DNA of 64,000 nucleotides from the NCBI GenBank assembly GCA_030035585.1, contig CM057481.1, positions 55,499,128 through 55,563,127 on the forward strand, written 5' to 3'. How positions within the stretch are numbered: position 1 is the first letter of the stretch; the number at the start of each line of letters is the position of its first letter. Shown here piece by piece: positions 11,590-22,361 of the stretch. This stretch comes from Dugong dugon. Its lineage: Eukaryota; Chordata; Mammalia; Sirenia; Dugongidae. The notes below the pieces were generated by a model, which saw only the letters and a program-made list of their open reading frames with translations, had not been told where the DNA came from and did no database searches. Both the position numbers and the translations under genes were made by a program.

Positions 11590-11850
11590 AGGCACTGTGC
11601 TGAGCACCTACTTTTCTGACATCAACTGGGAGGCCATAGTGAAGACAAGAACTCTGGAATCTGAGTGCTTGGGTTCAAACCCAGGCCCAGCGACTTGTGT
11701 AACTCTGAGTAATTTATCTTACCTCTCTGGACCTCAGTTTCTTTGTCTGTAAAAAGAGAATATAAAGAAGTATCTATTTCATAGAACTGTTTGCAAAGTA
11801 ATCCATTTAAAAGTGCTTTGATATAAATGCTGTGTAGTGTTATTATTATG
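11590..11850 (+). mobile_element. MIR
   Basis: CTCTGGAATCTGAGTGCTTG, GACCTCAGTTTCTTTGTCTG and AAAGTAATCCATTTAAAAG follow MIR order. Confidence 0.82.
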
Positions 11851-12230
11851 TTTAACCCTCACAACAACCCTGTGACCATAGACGCTATCATATCCCCATT
11901 TTACAGATGGGAAAATCAAAGTAATCTATTAAAAGTGCTTTCACATAAATGTTATGCTGTGTTATTAGCATTATTACCATTATGTGTAACCTTCACAGCA
12001 ACCCTATGACCACAGGCACTATTATTTTCCCCATTTTGCTGTTGTCCAACTCATAGCAACCCCATATGACAGAGTAGAACTGCCCCATAGGGTTTCCTAG
12101 GCTGTAATCTGATAGGAGCAGATTGCCAGATTTTTCTCTCATGAAGCCACTGGCTGCTAACCAAAAGCCCAGTGCTTAACCACTGCGCCACCAAGGCTCC
12201 TTAGCCCCACTTTACAGATGGAAAAATAGA
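11796..12230 (+). repeat. Local tandem duplication, 123-bp period
   Basis: Unit 1 (11796-11918) and unit 2 (from 11919, continuing after the SINE at about 12204) share AAGTAATC, TTAAAAGTGCTTT, AACCYTCACARCAACCCTRT and a TTTACAGATGG end. Unit 2 is split by an AfroSINE. Confidence 0.8.
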
Positions 12231-12290
12231 GCTTTGGAGCTGCTAAGTAGCTTACTGTTGTTAAAAATAATCAAAACTGAAAGAAATTGA
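11851..12290 (-). mobile_element. MIR pieces within a local duplication
   Basis: CCCTCACAACAACCCTGTG and CCCCATTTTACAGATGGG occur here and again in modified form near 11980-12030 and 12205-12220, because the segment was tandemly duplicated. Confidence 0.75.
12039..12203 (-). mobile_element. AfroSINE splitting a tandem duplicate
   Basis: Diverged copy from TTGCTGTTGTCC to CACCAAGGCTCC, with flanks CCCCATTTT and CCCCACTTT. It interrupts the second unit of a local 123-bp tandem duplication. Confidence 0.88.
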
Positions 12291-12877
12291 AACATAAGGT
12301 TTCTTCTGAGCAGTTATTCTACACGGCTATAGGGAGACCATTCTTATTCCAAAAAAAAAGCAAACTAGTTACCACAAGGCTTATAAAGAGAAGAGGAGGG
12401 AGAAGAACAGAAGATCAGCCATTGGCTAGTCTTATCATGATTGATTGAAACTTGCTCCCCCCTCCCTTTTACTGGCATCAGGTCACAAGGTGGTCTCTGG
12501 CCTCTCCCCCACCTGCAGCCGTGATACCTTTTGAACAGACTTCAAACAGGAAAGAAAAGATTAGCAACTTTGGGTGAAAAAATGCCACTGGTGGGATTAA
12601 TTTTGGGTCAGGAATTTTTTTACGGTTAATATTTGGCTTCATGGGTAAGAAAAACCTTAAAATCAAAGTAGGATGTCAGTTATTAATTTTTCTCTTTGAC
12701 ACTGTCCAGTTCACATAGCTAGAGAGGCATACCTGGGGCTCCAGGCCTCAGCTCTCTGCCACTGTCTGGAGTCTCCTTTTTGGTATTCCAGCACAAATTT
12801 GTAAGAATCATTACTTTCCTTACTGGCAGAATAAAGAAGTCTGACTTGACAGAAGTTGAACATTTTTATGTCAGGCT

Positions 12878-13074
12878 ATGTATGAATCTAGGACAGGGTC
12901 AGCGAAAAAGAGGAAGACCCTCAACGAGATGGATTGACACAGTGGCTGCAACAATGGGCTCAAGCATAACAACGATTGTGAGGATGGCGCAGGACTGGGC
13001 AATGTTTCGTTCTGTGGTGTACAGGGTCACTGTGAGTCGTAACCGACCTGACAGCACCTCACAACAACAACAAC
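12878..13074 (+). mobile_element. RTE-type LINE, 3' end
   Basis: A 197-bp 5'-truncated copy with the ORF C-terminus (QRKRGRPSTRWIDTVAATMG) and an (AAC)n end. It is flanked by ATGTCAGGCT at 12868-12877 and 13075-13084. RTE LINEs move by target-primed reverse transcription; this one lacks the polymerase. Confidence 0.92.
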
Positions 13075-13084
13075 ATGTCAGGCT

Positions 13085-13265
13085 GGGGCTTTAATGCACA
13101 GTGGTTAAGAGCTACGGCCGCTAACCAAAATGTCCGCAGTTGAAATCTACCAGCCGCTCCTTGGAAACCCTATAGAGGAGTTTTACTCGTCCTATAAGGT
13201 CACTATGAATCGGAATCAACTCGAGGGCAATGGGTTTGGTTTTTTGTTTTTTTGTTTTTTGGGGG
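13085..13265 (+). mobile_element. AfroSINE, short form
   Basis: Begins directly after the target repeat of the RTE fragment. It contains CTAACCAAAATG and GGAATCAACTCGAGG, ending in a GTTTT-type tail and a short G run. Confidence 0.88.
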
Positions 13266-13429
13266 GAGAAGTCTTTAATGAATCAGCAAAATGCTTTTGT
13301 GAAAAAAAATCCTCGAGAAGCAGCTTTTTTCTTTACCTATGACTGTTTAGAGCTTGGACTTAAAGACACAGACAAGTTCTTTTGTAAATCAGCTTGGTAC
13401 GTTGCTATTTTATTTACTTATAATAATTT

Positions 13430-13855
13430 ATAAATACTTATAAGTGTTAGCCCATTTTACGTGTTCTATAAATATTAACTCATTTAATCATCTATCAGCT
13501 ATGCTATGAAGCACCTGTGGCTCAGTGGTTAAGAGCCTACTAACCAAAAGATTGGCAGTTTGAATCCACCAGCCTCTCCTTGGAAACTCTCTGGGGCAGC
13601 TCTGTTCGAACGGCAATGGGTTTGGCTTGTTTTGATTTTTTTTTTTAAATCAACCTATGAGGTTAGTATCTTATTATTCCTGTGTTACAAGCAAGATTAA
13701 TAAACTTGGTGTGACATTATTTATATTATCATATTATGGTTTAACGTTTCCCAATGGTAGTGTTTCCATTTTATAGATGGAAAAGTTAAGCTTTGGAGTG
13801 GTTAAGTAGCTTGCTGTTGTTAAAAATCATCAAAACTCAAAGAAAATAACTGTGA
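13430..13855 (-). mobile_element. MIR interrupted by an AfroSINE
   Basis: ATTAACTCATTTAATCATC lies before the SINE; CCTATGAGGTTAGTATC after it. From about 13741 it resembles 12204-12290. Confidence 0.72.
13509..13652 (+). mobile_element. AfroSINE, short form, inside a MIR
   Basis: Degraded copy with the tRNA-like head and a shortened tail (GGCAATGGGTTTGGC). The minus-strand MIR continues on both sides. Confidence 0.86.
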
Positions 13856-14072
13856 CCAGATGGTGAGTCGAAAAAACAAAAGAAACCGAGAACAACAATA
13901 GAAAGAAAAACTGGGGGGCTATGGACAAATAAATATGGGAAATACTTGGTTAAACATTGAACAGAGGTCACCAAGTTTTCTTTCATAACCTTTCAGTCTG
14001 CTCCTGTGCCCAGTGAGTGTCCAACAAAAGGGCACACAGGCAGCACTTTCCACGTTTATTTGGCCCTAATGT

Positions 14073-14408
14073 CTGGAGATGGAGGTGCTGGTGGTTCAGT
14101 GGTAGAATTCTCAGCTTCCATGCAGGAGACCCAGGTTCAGTTCCCAGCCAGTGCACCTCATGTACAGCCACCACCCATCTGTTAGTTTTCAGGTTTCAGT
14201 GGAGCTTCCAGACTAAGATAGACTAGGAAGATAGGCCTGGCAATCTACTTCCAAAAATCAGCCAATAAAAACCTTATGAATCGCAACAGTCTGATCCCTA
14301 ACTGATCGTGGGGATGGGGCATGACCAGGCAGCGTTCTGTTCCATTGTGCATGGGGTCACCATGAGTTGGGTGCCAACTCATTGGCAGGCAGCAATGGCA
14401 ACAATGTC
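14073..14408 (+). mobile_element. SINE with tRNA-Gly-like head
   Basis: The first 70 bases strongly resemble tRNA-Gly(GCC): GGTGGTTCAGTGGTAGAATT is followed by GGTTCAGTTCCCAGCCAGTG. The body contains GGCCTGGCAATCTACTTCC. The tail GCGTTCTGTTCCATTGTGC resembles the end of the RTE LINE. Confidence 0.85.
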
Positions 14409-15144
14409 TGGAGCATCTTGCTGAACCAGTATTTCATGGACTCCACTTTGTGAAACATGAGTTTATTTATTTACCAAAAACTCAAGGTTAAAATGTCTTT
14501 AAAAGATACACAGTTTTGAGAAGTCTATTCTCTGTCTCCCTGCCAGATTCATTACTTGCCCCAATTTTAATTTCATTTACTCTTAGGCAGGGTAAATACT
14601 CATCAAATTCTGAACCTACTTTATCTGAAGAGACCTGGATTTGGAAAGAACCATCCATCTCATACAATGGGCATTTTTCTCACCTATTCTAAGCATAGAA
14701 TGTTAGGGATGTCCAATATTATGTATTTGAACCCCTTCATGAAATGAGGCATGGTGTATCGACGGCAGTTCAGGTGGATGAGACAGATCCTCAAGTATCC
14801 CTGCTATCTTAGATTTACCACTTCAAAAACTTATCCCTGTCCAAAGAGGCTTCCATGGATCTTTGCTATCCCTGATCGAAGAAGGCTGTGAGGGACGGTA
14901 GGCAGTGTTGTATCAGCCCGTTGTAGAGTCAGCGTAAGAGTGAGAAAGCAGGAAGTGAGCAGCCCTCTTTGGTGCCCTTGGAACAACTGGTCTTTTTCTC
15001 AGTACTCAACCACATTCATTCTTGTAGATTAAGTGCCTACAGTGTGCAAGACGCTGGACTGACCATAGTCTGTGATGGCAGACAAGGGTTTCTAGTCTTC
15101 CTTTTATTGCTGAGGCGTGTTCAGGCAACATGCTTTAGAGGAGA

Positions 15145-15340
15145 CACTGAGAAAAAGCATGGGCGTTGTAATCAGACAGATGGGAAATTAAGAGGAGCCC
15201 TCCTCATCTGCTGGCTATGACCTTGAGACAGTTTAGGGCTGTCTGAGCCTAAAGGTCCTTAAATCTTTAGAGGTTTATTGTGAGGATCCAATGAGATAAA
15301 GCACCTTGTGGGGTGCCTGGCACAGAATGGAGACTCCGGG
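15145..15340 (+). mobile_element. MIR
   Basis: GCGTTGTAATCAGACAGATG, GATCCAATGAGATAAAGCAC and GGTGCCTGGCACAGAATGG. Confidence 0.78.
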
Positions 15341-15559
15341 CATATGAGTTTGCGTCCAGCTTCTAGTCCCCTTGATTAGAGAGATGCTTTTTTTTTTTAA
15401 GAGTCCCTGGCCTGCAGGTACTTAATTATAGTCCAGCCATTCATTGAGGCAGAGTCAGGTACAGGAGTATGGGATGGACATCAAGTTCTTGTTCTAAATA
15501 TTTACATCTCAGCAATGAAACTTAGTACTTCAGTCTAGTACTTATGTTAAAAATATTGT

Positions 15560-15745
15560 TGTAGGTGAATGTTTATTGGCATGAAAAGATGATTACAATA
15601 TGAATATATTATGTGGAAAAGTAAAAATATATATTATCCTTTTTTGGTACAAAAACATGTACAGCAGTATATCACACACATTACATGTATAAAAATCACT
15701 CTCTAAACTTTTTTATTTATGCAACCCCATTAATAAAAATATTTT
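15560..15745 (+). mobile_element. Old L1-like 3' fragment
   Basis: AT-rich text with GTAAAAATATATATTATCC and ATGTATAAAAATCAC resembles old mammalian L1 3' UTRs. Assignment is by general similarity only. Confidence 0.45.
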
Positions 15746-15807
15746 AGCATTCATTCTCAGTGTATGTATACATTATTTACTTATTTATACAATTATATAC
15801 ATATTCC

Positions 15808-16021
15808 ACACCAAAAACCAAATCCACTGATGTAGAGTCAGTTCCTGCTCAGGGCAATCCCACGTGTTACAGAGTAGAACCACTTGATCGGGTTTTTCTG
15901 GCTGTAATCTTTATGGAAGCAGGTTATCAGACCTTTCTTCCACAGCTCTGCGGGGGAGATTTGTACTGCCAACCTTTCAGTTAGTGGTCAAGAGCAAACC
16001 ATTTGCACCACCCAAGGACTG
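15808..16021 (-). mobile_element. AfroSINE, variant subfamily
   Basis: Starts ACCAAAAACCAAATCC and ends TTTGCACCACCCAAGGACT, the head of the variant form. The middle is strongly diverged. Confidence 0.85.
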
Positions 16022-16084
16022 AATATCAATAGAAGTTCTAGTATTTTCTTTCTACATGCCCACAGGTCTTCCTACCATGGAGAC

Positions 16085-17320
16085 TGTCTTAGAATTGTTA
16101 AAAACATAGATTCTGAATTTGAGCAAAGGTGAGCTTGGACTCAGATTCCAACTCTCATTCGTGAACAATCTTAACCAATCTACTTATCATCTCTAAGCCT
16201 CAGTTTCCTCATCTGTAAAGAGAGATAATTACAGGTCTTACCTGAATAGCCGGATTCAGAAGAGTATGTAGAACAAGGTATATCATTGCTGATGTCAAAT
16301 GGATCTTAGCTGAAAGTACAGAATACCAGAAGGATGTTTACCTGTGTTTTATTGACTATGAAAAGACATTCGACTGTGTCAGCAAATAATCCAAGAAGCT
16401 GGACTATATATGAAGAACGCAGGCATCAAGATTGGGGGAACACTCATGAACAACCTGCAATATGCAGATGACCCAACCTTGCTTGCTGAAAGCAAAGAGG
16501 ACGTGAAGCACTTACTGATGAAGATCAAAGTCTACAGTTTTGGTATGGGTTATACCTCAACATAAAGAAAACAAAAATCCAAACAAATGGGCCAGTAAGA
16601 AACATCATGATAAACAGGGAAAATGTTGAAGTTGTCAAGGATTTCGTTTTACTTGGATCCATAATCAATGCCCATGGAAGCAGCAGTCAAGAAATCAAAC
16701 AACATAGTGCATTGAGCAAATCTGCTGCAAAAGACCTCTTTAAAGTGTTAAAAAGCAAAACTGTCACCTTGAGGACTAAGGTGTGCCTGACCCAAGCCAT
16801 GATATTTTCAATCTTGTATGCTTATGAAAGCTGAACAGTGAATAAGGAAGATCTAAAAAGAACTGGTGCCTTTGAATTAATGGTGTTGGCGAAGGATACC
16901 GAATATAGCATCACCTGCCAGAAGAGTGAACAAATCTGTCTTGGAAGAAGTACGGCCAGAGTGCTCCTTGGAAGCTATGATGTTGACACTTCGTCTCACA
17001 TACTTTGGACATGTTATCAGCAGAGACCAGTCCCTGGAGAAGGACATCATGCTTGTAAAGTAGAGGGTCAGAGAAAAAGAGGAAGACCCTTCACGAGATG
17101 GACTGACACAGTGGCTGCAACAATGGGCTCAAACATAGCAATGATTGTGAGGATGGCGCAGGACCTGGGAGTGTTTCATTCTTTTGTACACAGGGTTGTG
17201 ATGAGTCAGAACTGGCACCTAACAACAACAACACTTGATAGTGTTATTATGTGGGTAAAATGACATCATGCCTGATAAGAAAACACTTAGCATGCCGCCT
17301 GGTTTATGGCCAAGGCACAA
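16085..17320 (+). mobile_element. MIR interrupted by an RTE LINE
   Basis: TAAGCCTCAGTTTCCTCATC lies before the RTE; AACACTTAGCATGCCGCCTG after it. Confidence 0.78.
16253..17237 (+). mobile_element. RTE-type LINE fragment with RT motifs
   Basis: Contains RT motif A (FIDYEKTFDCV, 16348-16380), motif C (QYADD, ending 16472), then FVLLGSIINAHGSSSQ and the C-terminal GQRKRGRPFTRWTDTVAATM, ending in (AAC)n. About 200 nt between motifs A and C are missing compared with the copy at 46.2 kb. Frameshifts and stops break the frame. It splits a MIR. Confidence 0.92.
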
Positions 17321-18074
17321 AAAAATTCACTGAGATTATGGTTGTCATTACCAGCAGTTATCTCAGGACAATGGGGATAGAGATGTTTACATTTTTCTTT
17401 CTTTTTTGAACATCAGTGTGTTTCCATTTATCTATAGTGAAAATAGAGTGTTTTGGTCAGATTGTTATTTTTAATGTCATTTTATACTTAAAAAAACTCA
17501 GAGCTTAGCACCGTGACAGCTACCAAGCACTGTATATTCTTACAAAACAAATGTATGATTCATGGAATACTACCCACTTTGCGTAACAGAAATTTCCCAG
17601 ACCGAGGCTTCGACTCTTCCCCTGCCACCTCCAGAGCATTGAGCCAGCAATTCCCCTGGCAAGGGGGCGCCCCCAGTCGGACCTTGCTGGCTCACAGTGT
17701 GCAGCCGCCGAAGGAAAGGAGGCGCTGTGGGCCTTTGTGACAGGTTCGCTCTGTTCTGGGGCTCAGGCACACCAAGCTGGCCAGGCAGAAAGGAAGCAAT
17801 TAAGACAGTGGAAACGTACCAGGAAAAAGCTATTGGCAGGGCCTGTGACCTGTGCAGTCACATGGGCCGATGCTCAGAAGGGCCTCGGGCTTGGTTTGAT
17901 GCTCTGCTGTCCCCATCTTGAAATTCTGAAGAATTTCTGAACCCTTGGCTTGGCTTTTTCCTGTTTTACTGTGCCCTGCAAATTATGTATCTGGTCCTAG
18001 CTTTGAGGACTGAAAGACACTGAGAAGGCTTGGATGTTGAATGGATTATTAAAAAGATTCCTTTTTTAAGAGAC

Positions 18075-18245
18075 GTGGAGCTTCTGTTACGGGTGATGGT
18101 AAGGGTGTTGTTGAACAGCGTGATGAACACAATTCATTCACATCACTAAACTGCACATGTGAAGACTGTTGAAATGGTAAATGTTTTGTTACACGTATAT
18201 TTACCATAATAAGAAAAAAAAAAGTATGTTCAATTAAAAAAAAGA
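18075..18245 (+). mobile_element. Old L1 3' end
   Basis: Contains the L1 3'-terminal pattern CACTAAACTGCACATG and TGAAATGGTAAATGTTTTG, then TTACCATAATAAGAAA. Confidence 0.7.
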
Positions 18246-18439
18246 AGTCTTTTTGTACGTGTCTGAAGAGGGTCTCCTTTGAGAATGGGACCCACTCCGG
18301 GTCTGCAAACCAGCGTCTCCTTGTACTTGATTAGGAACTTTCTTAGCCCTTTCTGATGCTAATCTGTATTATCTCAAAGGCTTGAGGCACAGAGTTATTC
18401 CTAGGGCTGTTACAGGACTAAGAGAGAAAATGCATGGGA

Positions 18440-18627
18440 AACCAAAACCCAAACCTTTCGCCTTCCTGCTGATTCCGACTCATAGCAGCCCTATAAAACT
18501 GGGTAGAACTGCCCCATAGGGTTTCCCAGGCTGTAATTTTTTGGTAGCAGACTGCCACATCTTTCTCCCGTGAAGCGGCTGGTGGGTTCGAACCACCGAC
18601 TTTTTGGTGAGCAGCCCAGGACTCACC
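18440..18627 (-). mobile_element. AfroSINE, long form, head-truncated
   Basis: Reads from ACCAAAACCCAAACC through GGTTCGAACCACCGAC and then leaves the consensus near AGCAGCCCAGGACTC, losing the very 5' end. Confidence 0.88.
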
Positions 18628-18764
18628 AAGAGCTTGGTTCAGTGCGTGGCACTACTCAAACTGTTAAACTATTTTGCTCTTAAGCTTCTAGAAAAGAAAG
18701 CTTTTACCTGTGTTCTAATAGAAGAAAGTGCTCTCCTTTGTGTTGATAGTTCTTTGCAGGTTAC

Positions 18765-18915
18765 AAAGCTTATTTTCAGAATGTCATCTCCTTTGGACTT
18801 CAAAAGGAGCCAGTGAGGAAGCAAGTTTTGTCTCCACTTTATAGAACAGAAAACCAAGGCCTAGCACAACCAGTTAATGGCAACGTGCAGCTAGGAAATG
18901 AGGCCGTTGCATTTC
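18765..18915 (-). mobile_element. MIR, weak
   Basis: CCACTTTATAGAACAGAAAA and GCAGCTAGGAAATGAGGCC fit an inverted MIR with losses. Confidence 0.5.
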
Positions 18916-19572
18916 ACAGCTTAAATATTTTACATTTCAAAGCACTTTCATTTCACAGTTTAAATATTTGTTGCAAGTAAACAAGAGCAAAAACAAACAC
19001 AGATTCTCAAGTTGGACCTTAAAACATGTTTAAACAGCTATTAACACCGTGGTGGGGATCAGGCCTATGCAGAAAGTGGCTCTCTTGTCCTGTCTGGGTT
19101 CTCAGTTTCTCTCTCTGCATGAGTACACCAGGCCATTAAGCCCATCACAGCTACTGGGTAGTAAAATGAAATTCCGCCCTACTGGGACTGAGATATTTGC
19201 CTGCTTAGTATTTGGGGCGAATAGAAAGTAGCATTACATGTGATGCTGTGAGACACGCGTGAACATCTTCCACTCCACGAACTGCAAACCATCCAGAGTC
19301 TGCCTGACCCAAAGGACGTCACTGTGGGGGACCAATTCTACATACCCTCACTGATAAGCATTACAGTTTCTTTTGGTGTGGTTCCAGAAACACTGAGAGT
19401 TTAACATAACATATATTCAGCCTTGTTGTCTCTGCTCAGATGGCTAATGGGGTTAATTCAGTTTTTGTGTGATCAGGAAGGGCATGTTTTGAGTCACACA
19501 TGCAGGAAGGGATAGAGCTTTGGGGCTTTCAAGTTGACCGTAAATGATCTTTATTTGTTTAATAGGAAACTT

Positions 19573-19680
19573 AAGGTCCCTGGTTGGCACAAATGGTTTG
19601 CACTGGGCTACCAACCAAAAGATTGGTTTGAACCCACCCAGTGGCACTGTGGAAGAGAACAGGTTTGGTTTTTGGAACAA
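19573..19680 (+). mobile_element. AfroSINE, variant, internally deleted
   Basis: The head GGTCCCTGGTTGGCAC is followed by GAACCCACCCAGTGGCAC and then by the tail GGTTTGGTTTTTGG; most of the 3' body is missing. Flanks GAAACTTA and GAAATTTA may be the target duplication. Confidence 0.8.
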
Positions 19681-20436
19681 GAAATTTACCAGAAGAGGAA
19701 CAGATTTCTTTGACTTTTCATTCATTCTTTTGTAGAAAAATCCTGTCTGTATTGAATTTTTCTTTTTCCATATACACTTTTTTGTAACTCTGGGTTTGTA
19801 TGACAAGTGGATCATTTTCTTTTTAAATATACATAGATTTTCACGTTAATCTGTTTCCCAGCAAAACTCATTCATAGAGGGTTGCGTTCCTACCAGGTAT
19901 TAGAAGAATTGAAGGTTCAAAGTAGGCAGTATCAGAACCCGCAGAGAGTTGGCTAACGTTTTAAAAAGTCTCTCATCACGTTTTCAATCTTACTAGAAGT
20001 TCTTTAGACTTAAAAAAAAATAGTTCAACAATTGATCCCCCATCAAGCCTGCAGATGGGCAGAGTAATTTGTTCTGTAAAGACGCCACAGACAAATAAAA
20101 ATGTAATGATAAAGGAATTCTAGCTGAGAGGACACTGAGCTTCCCAGAATGCATGCAGATTCTTGCTCTAGGACTGGCCTTTTCTAGGGACTGAGGAGAA
20201 TCTAACACTAGTTCCATGGATTGGTCGTGATGCTGGAAGAGCAAGTTTCCAGACTGAGCTTTCCACTTGTTGCTGTGGATTCTGTCTAACCAATCCCCCA
20301 ACAAGCTTGGAACTTGGCCATTTGCTTCCAAAGTTCTCTTCCAGCACAGCTTCTTACCAACTTTTAGGGTTGCCAGATTTAACAAATAAAAATAGAGGAT
20401 GCCTATTTAAATTTAAATTTCAGATAAACAACTAAT

Positions 20437-20457
20437 TTTTTTTTTTTTTTTTTTTTA
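20437..20457 (+). repeat. Poly-T tract
   Basis: About 20 T in a row. Confidence 0.85.
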
Positions 20458-20634
20458 GCGTATGTATGTCCTAAATATGTTATTATTTGGCAACTCTAAC
20501 CTAGATCAACCATTGAGGATTCTTCTCAGTGGTAATAATCCATCACCAGCCTGGTCTGAGAGCGCTAGGGACAAAGTGTTTGGTAAAATCTTTGGTTAGT
20601 ATGCTGCAATCAGAAAGGAGGGAACACATTTAGT

Positions 20635-21470
20635 GAACGTATGCAGGCACCTTCATAGCAGCGTGTTATAATCTTCCCAAGAACCCATGAGACAGGGCAC
20701 TATCCCCCCGTTTTTGTTTTTGTTTTTAATAGATTTTATTTTTAGAGCAGTTTTAGGTTTATAGAAAAATAGTGCAGAAAGTACAGACAGTTCCCATATA
20801 CCCCCCTCTTGCACCTTATTTCTCCTGTTAAGATCTTACATTCTTATGATACATTGGTTACAGTTGATGAACCAGTGTTGAAACATTATTATTAACTAAA
20901 GTCTGTAGTTTGCGTTAGGGTTCACTCTGTATTGTACAGTGTCTGTGGGCTTTGACAAATGCATAATGTCATGTGTCTATCATTACAGTATCATACAGAT
21001 TAGTTTCACTACCCTAAAAATACACCATGTTCCACCTATTCCTCTCTCGCCTTCCCCGACTCCTTGGCAACCACTGATCTTTTTGCTGTCTATAGTTTTG
21101 CCTTTTCCAGAATGTCATATAGTTGGAATCATACAGTATATAGCTTTTGTTTTGTTTTGTTTTGGACTGGCTTATTTCACCTAATATACATTCAGGTTTC
21201 TTCCATATTTTTTCTTGGCGTCATAGCTCATTTCTTTTAATTGCTGATTAATATTCCATTGTTTGTGTGTACCACAGTTTGCTTATCCGTTCACCTATTG
21301 AACGGCATCTTGGTTGCTTCCAATGCTTGAAAATTACGAATAAAGCTGCTATAAACATTTGTTTATTCCTATTTTTATGATGAGGAGACTGAGACTCACG
21401 AAGTTTAGTTATCTAAGACCACAGAACTCCCAGGAACAGGGAGACATGGGACAAATACTAGTTCTAAGTC
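20635..21470 (-). mobile_element. MIR interrupted by an L1
   Basis: AACCCATGAGACAGGGCAC lies before the L1; GATGAGGAGACTGAGACTC after it. Confidence 0.75.
20705..21368 (-). mobile_element. L1 3' end splitting a MIR
   Basis: Inverted L1 3' sequence: AGAGCAGTTTTAGGTTTATA, then GACAAATGCATAATGTC, CCAGAATGTCATATAGTTGG and AATAAAGCTGCTATAAACAT. MIR sequence continues on both sides. Confidence 0.9.
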
Positions 21471-21505
21471 CCAAACCTTATTATTGAAATCACAGGTCTA
21501 GGGCT

Positions 21506-21528
21506 GGTTGGTTGGTTGGTTGGTTGGT
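21506..21528 (+). repeat. (GGTT)n tetranucleotide repeat
   Basis: Nearly six perfect units of GGTT. Confidence 0.9.
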
Positions 21529-21544
21529 CAGTCTCTTGCTTTGC

Positions 21545-21810
21545 TTCTAAGTATATGAGGGCTCTGGAGTGCGGTAGCCTGCATCTAAATCCTAGCTTCC
21601 CATGTCCCAGCTCTGGTGAGACAGCCTGCATCTGAATCTTGGCTGCCCATGTACCAGCATGAGACTGTGGACAAGCTGGACGACATCTCTAAACCTCAGT
21701 TTCCTTATCTGAAAATGAGAAATAATACCTCTGTCTTGAGTCCCTGTGAGGATTAAATAAATTCATACATGTAGAATGTTGAGCACTTGTCTGGCATACA
21801 GCAAGTACCC
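21545..21810 (+). mobile_element. MIR with partial internal repeat
   Basis: AAACCTCAGTTTCCTTATC and GAGGATTAAATAAATTC identify it. The part around CAGCCTGCATCTGAATCTTG repeats the slightly earlier TAGCCTGCATCTAAATCCTA. Confidence 0.82.
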
Positions 21811-22164
21811 AGGACATGGAAGTTAGCACCATTTTTGCTGCTCACATGTACAGCTTATTTTTTTATTTTTGGAGGAAGGAAGGCATATAGAATTTAAAAA
21901 CAAAAAAACTATGAGCCTTCTTTAAAGCCAAAGGAGTTTCTTTCATTGTCTTGAGAAAGAGGAGCTGAGAGGTCAGAGGGAGCTGGAGACTATAGCAGCC
22001 TAGAAATGCATGCTGACACCTGAACCCCAGTAAAGGACCAGCTCCTTTGTCAAGGTGAATGTGGGCTGACAACCCAAGGAAAAGCTGCCTCTCCCACCTT
22101 TCCAGTAGGGGGCATCCCTAGCTTCAAGCTGAAGCAAGGGAAGTGGCTTCTATAATCCTTTCAA

Positions 22165-22344
22165 GGAGCCCTCCTGGCGCAGTGGTTAAGAGATACAACT
22201 GCTAACCAAATGTTGGCAGTTCGAATCCACCAGTTGCTTCTTGGAAACCCTATGGGGCAGTTCTTCTCTGACCTATAAGGTCGCTACGAGTCGGAATCGA
22301 CTTGACGGCATTGGATTTGTTTTGTTTTGTTTTGTTTTTTGGTT
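22165..22344 (+). mobile_element. AfroSINE, short form
   Basis: A perfect 12-bp duplication TAATCCTTTCAA flanks it (22153-22164 and 22345-22356). The tail is a (TTTTG)n simple repeat ending in TTTTTTGGTT. Confidence 0.95.
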
Positions 22345-22361
22345 TAATCCTTTCAATTTCC

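Noticed and set aside
14073..14150. Possible tRNA-Gly gene
   Set aside because: The match continues into a SINE body repeated at three other places, and the head is mutated; it is a SINE promoter region.
6682..16021. Regularly recurring repeats resembling an array
   Set aside because: Spacing is irregular, orientation mixed and the units are dispersed SINEs with their own target duplications; not CRISPR-like.
16838..17263. 141-codon plus-strand ORF
   Set aside because: It is the decayed C-terminal part of the RTE LINE, not a host gene.
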